NCBI GenBank assembly: GCA_021904315.1
Contig: CM038921.1
Coordinates: forward strand, 18,105,472 to 18,169,471
Direction: 5' to 3'
DNA from: Sphagnum magellanicum
Taxonomy: Eukaryota > Streptophyta > Sphagnopsida > Sphagnales > Sphagnaceae
DNA length: 64,000 nt
The notes below the pieces were generated by a model, which was given only the letters and a program-made list of their open reading frames with translations, made no database searches and was not told the origin of the DNA. Below are positions 61,011-64,000 of the stretch, in pieces. A program made the translations under genes and the position numbers. Position 1 is the stretch's first letter. Every line of letters starts with the position of its first letter.

Positions 61011-61099
61011 AGTATGTAAATGAAAGATTTACCAAGTTTTTACCATGTCGATTATCACAAATTTGAATGTAAGGTGCATAAAAATTAATATCTTCTACA

Positions 61100-63170
61100 A
61101 TGGTTTTTGCAAGCATGGAAGGGAAATTGCACTTGTATGAACATGGCCATCAAACTGAACTACAAGCATCAGAAAACGTAATTCAAACACCACTAGATGG
61201 GTTTTTTTATCACGAAGATTTGTTGTGGGAAGTTGTCATTCAGCACGTTAGGATGCAACATGGCCCTTGCCTTGTTGAGGTTGCATTCATCCTCACAATT
61301 CGAATGTTTGATTTCATAGCTTGGTGAAAAAGGTCAAGATGATGAACGATGTCAATTTCTTTGCAAAAAAAACACATCATCCACCTTGATAATGATTTGC
61401 AACAACTGCAAATAAATAGTGCTTCCAAATTTTCAAGGTTCAAATTTTAACTTCTATTGCATTCTTGCACCAAAATTTGCATACGTATTATACATGTATA
61501 AATGCGATGCTCACCATTTGATGAAGTAATTTTATTATTTTGTAAACATGAAATATGTGAGTAATTGTTTGTTTTGTGATGTAATTTATGTTCAGTAAGT
61601 AGCACTAATTTGGCCGGCATGGTTGTTTGTAAGTACCAATGTCAATATGGTCCCAATGATCTCACAAATGTTGTGAAGAATATTACACCAAACCACAATG
61701 CAACTTCCAAAAAAAATTGGAGTTAATGGAAAAGTAATCTCATCAAGGACAAACCACAAGGGTACACAAAATTCTAGGGATAAATGGGATGGTTCTATAA
61801 AAAGAGGATATAGATTAATTGAATTCGCCATTAAAACATTATACTTGTTCAAGCATGTATCAAAGTCATGTTTCATTCAATGAAATCATGTTAATCAAGA
61901 TGGTCTACATGTCCACGGGGACTTAAAGATGGGCGATAGATTTGCATTTGCTACCCATTTATCACAAGAGATCAAGGATTTTGTGATGGAACAACTAAAG
62001 TTTGGGCTCACAATGTCTCAAATTGTGGCAAAACATAGGCGACATGTGAAGAGCATAGTGTTAGGGACGTGTGAGTTAAATAGAGACATGTTCCTCACTG
62101 AGCAAGATGTTAGGGTGTTGTCTGGAAAATTGGTTCAAAAAACATACCACCTACATAAGAACGATGCAAAAAGTGTGCGTATGTGGGTTCAACAAAAGAC
62201 TAATTCAATGTTTTACTATCGAGAAATTGGGGGTAGAAGTGGATGGTGGTTTCGTTGGGCAAAACATGCCTTTCATTATGGGTATCCAAACACCATGGCA
62301 AAGGGAGATGATGATTGAACATGGGCATCAAAGGGGTGTGTTTCAATCGATGCAACCTTTGGGACAAACGAAAAAATGGCGACACATGATGTCTAATACA
62401 TGGTGCATGCACATGTGATCTAATACACTAGTATATATGTAGTCTAATGTCATTGAAACATTAATAGGACGAATCAATGGACATACAAAAATAGATGTAA
62501 AATTTTGTAAATGTTAATAGATCATTCATTATATCTTTTGTCAATGTTCAACTAACATATATCTATTGTGAATTGTGGCAGCTCCCCCTTTATACCATGA
62601 TGGTGTTTGACCAATGGCACAATGGCATTCATGTAGCATATTGCATCATATCACGATGTCAACAAGAGGACTTGACACCATGGATGCACACTTTGAATGA
62701 AAGCATTCACAATACTCACCCATCATGGCATCCCAATGCTTTCATTGTTGATTGTGCTCAAGAAGAAATCAATTGAATCAAGTAAAATCCTTACCCCTTC
62801 CCCCTTTCTATCCAACAATTTGCCAACTATGTATTATTCATGCAACATGTGTCAACATTGTTGTATTTAAATCCACCAAGCTTCATGTATAATGCATTTT
62901 CTTTCTTGCAAGACTATATGGCCAAACATTGCCATTTTTTAATGTTCGTGACATTTGAAAAGGGGATGGCAAAAACAAACATGTATCAAGATAAAAGACC
63001 CAACACTACATAATAATGTATTGCAAGAATTAGGGAACATCATGTATGATAACGATGGTCCATCTAAAGCAAATGTTAAATTGTGGGCAATGAATAGGTT
63101 ACAATATATCACTACACTAAAAGAAATTCTGTCATTTGCAACCAAAAAGATTTGTGACTACAAATCCTAA
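61100..63170 (+). pseudogene. MULE-type transposase remnant (FAR1/Mutator-like)
   Basis: Successive plus-strand frames give pieces of one transposase-like protein: VIQHVRMQHGPCLVEVAFIL (61240-61300), FATHLSQEIKDFVMEQLKFG and FLTEQDVRVLSGKLVQ (61940-62150), then VEVDGGFVGQNMPFI in the next frame, then SIDATFGTNEK in a third, and PLYTMMVFDQWHNGIHVAY with WHPNAFIVDCAQEEIN after an intron-like gap (62590-62776). The DATFGT and the VFD...FIVDCA blocks correspond to the DDE core of Mutator-like transposases. At least two frameshifts and several stops make it inactive. Terminal inverted repeats were not found. Confidence 0.72.
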
Positions 63171-63414
63171 ATGACTATATGTACGACATTAATCATACTT
63201 TATTACTTTGATCCTATGTGTAAAAATTCGTAGTCATATGTTAGTGGGGCATGTGACTAGTAGATGACGAGGTGGTAATAAGATGGGGGATGCTAGTTTT
63301 CATCACTTTTATTTCATCCATATGGCATCAATGACTATGACAAAGTGACATGGATGTCCAATTGTCATTACAATGATTAAAAAATGACTACAAGTCATTA
63401 ATATGAACATAGAC

Positions 63415-63770
63415 AACCCTTCCCCCACCCCCCACCTACTTATGTACCTACCTATTTACCTACTCACCCACCCACTTGCCTAACACTTAGTTTACACACC
63501 CACCCACCCACCTATCTACATACTATCCATTTACACCTCCTTACCTACTTACCTACCCTCCCATGTGCCCAACCACCCACCTGGCTACCTATTACCCACT
63601 TACCTACCTACCTACCTAGTCACTAGTCGCCCACCCATCCACTTACTTACCTACCCATTCACCCACCTACCTATTTCATCAACCTACTACTTACCTGCCT
63701 ACCTTTTATTTCCTATTTCCTATAACCTACCCACTTCCCTACCTATCATCCTACCACTTGCTACGACCTC
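63415..63770 (+). repeat. ACCT/ACCC microsatellite-like tract
   Basis: About 350 bp of CCTACCTA, CCCACCCA and ACTTACCT words, pyrimidine-rich on the plus strand. The open frame 63565-63774 is a by-product. Confidence 0.85.
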
Positions 63771-63838
63771 ATAATCTTGTAATGATATGAAATAAACATG
63801 TGAAACTAAAACTTGACCTAAATTGGACACCTTTTGAT

Positions 63839-63912
63839 GTTGTAGTCCATTGGTAAGGACTTGTATTGTTATTGTGAAAGTGAAGGGTTTAATTCCTAAT
63901 ACTTGCAACCCA
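63839..63912 (+). other. tRNA-like sequence (possible SINE head or tRNA relic)
   Basis: TAGTCCATTGGTAAGGAC forms a D-arm (GTCC/GGAC) and resembles a polymerase III A box; 34 nt further, GGGTTTAATTCC resembles a B box. The anticodon and acceptor stems do not pair well, so it is not a working tRNA. Confidence 0.35.
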
Positions 63913-63929
63913 CGTGCATTTTCAAAAAG

Positions 63930-64000
63930 GCTTAAGGTAAATATGTTAACTAAGGTTGTTACATAGGTAGGTTACGTAAGTTAGGTTAGGTTAGGTGGGT
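63930..64000 (+). repeat. Start of a TTAGG/TAGGTTA-rich tract running off the window
   Basis: ACTAAGG, ATAGGTAGG, GTAAGTTAGGTTAGGTTAGG in the last 70 bases. The vocabulary is the reverse complement of the 15.3-16.5 kb array. Confidence 0.5.

Overview
The window is nuclear DNA of a land plant. The evidence is a plant-type NBR1 autophagy receptor, a pseudogene of a plant PLS/DYW-class pentatricopeptide protein, a jacalin-type lectin, short GT-AG introns, a nuclear tRNA-His and degraded Ty3/gypsy, Ty1/copia and MULE elements. Very AT-rich gene-poor stretches and the style of the PPR and gypsy remnants suggest a non-flowering plant (fern, lycophyte, bryophyte or gymnosperm). This is an inference; no marker in the window settles the species.

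Layout. 0-1.4 kb: 3' part of an NBR1-like gene. 2.5-3.2 kb: PPR pseudogene. 4.6-4.9 kb: 43-bp minisatellite. 9.0-10.6 kb: a small minus-strand gene of the serine-rich-protein family with a leader intron and a TATA box. 11-28.8 kb: gene-free, AT-rich DNA with a CACTA-type MITE, two further MITE families, an 85-bp satellite, a long degenerate CCTA/TTAAG-type array and a ~290-bp satellite. 28.8-34.5 kb: tRNA-His (minus) placed head-to-head with a 17-exon Spinster-like MFS transporter gene (plus). 36.1-36.7 kb: intact intronless cysteine-rich gene (minus). 37-46 kb: AT-rich repeats. 46.4-51.9 kb: decayed copia remnant next to a decayed gypsy element, both minus. 53.6-57.0 kb: three 260-bp tandem repeats, the last carrying a TATA box, leading into a jacalin lectin gene whose third domain has been cut by a deletion. 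59-64 kb: purine-rich repeats, a broken MULE transposase, an ACCT/ACCC microsatellite and the beginning of a TTAGG-like tract.

The protein genes do not form a pathway. They cover selective autophagy (NBR1), membrane lipid or solute transport (Spinster-like), carbohydrate binding (lectin), and two conserved plant families of poorly known role. The exon models of the transporter (1623 nt), the lectin (957 nt) and the serine-rich gene (612 nt) were built by hand from conserved residues and splice sites. Each sums to a multiple of three and is open throughout, which supports them, but no transcript evidence was available. No previously undescribed defence or regulatory system was recognised. The most interesting signals are the rearranged lectin locus with its amplified upstream repeats, the stop codon embedded in a splice donor in the serine-rich gene, the degenerate AIM in NBR1, and three short inverted-repeat element families.
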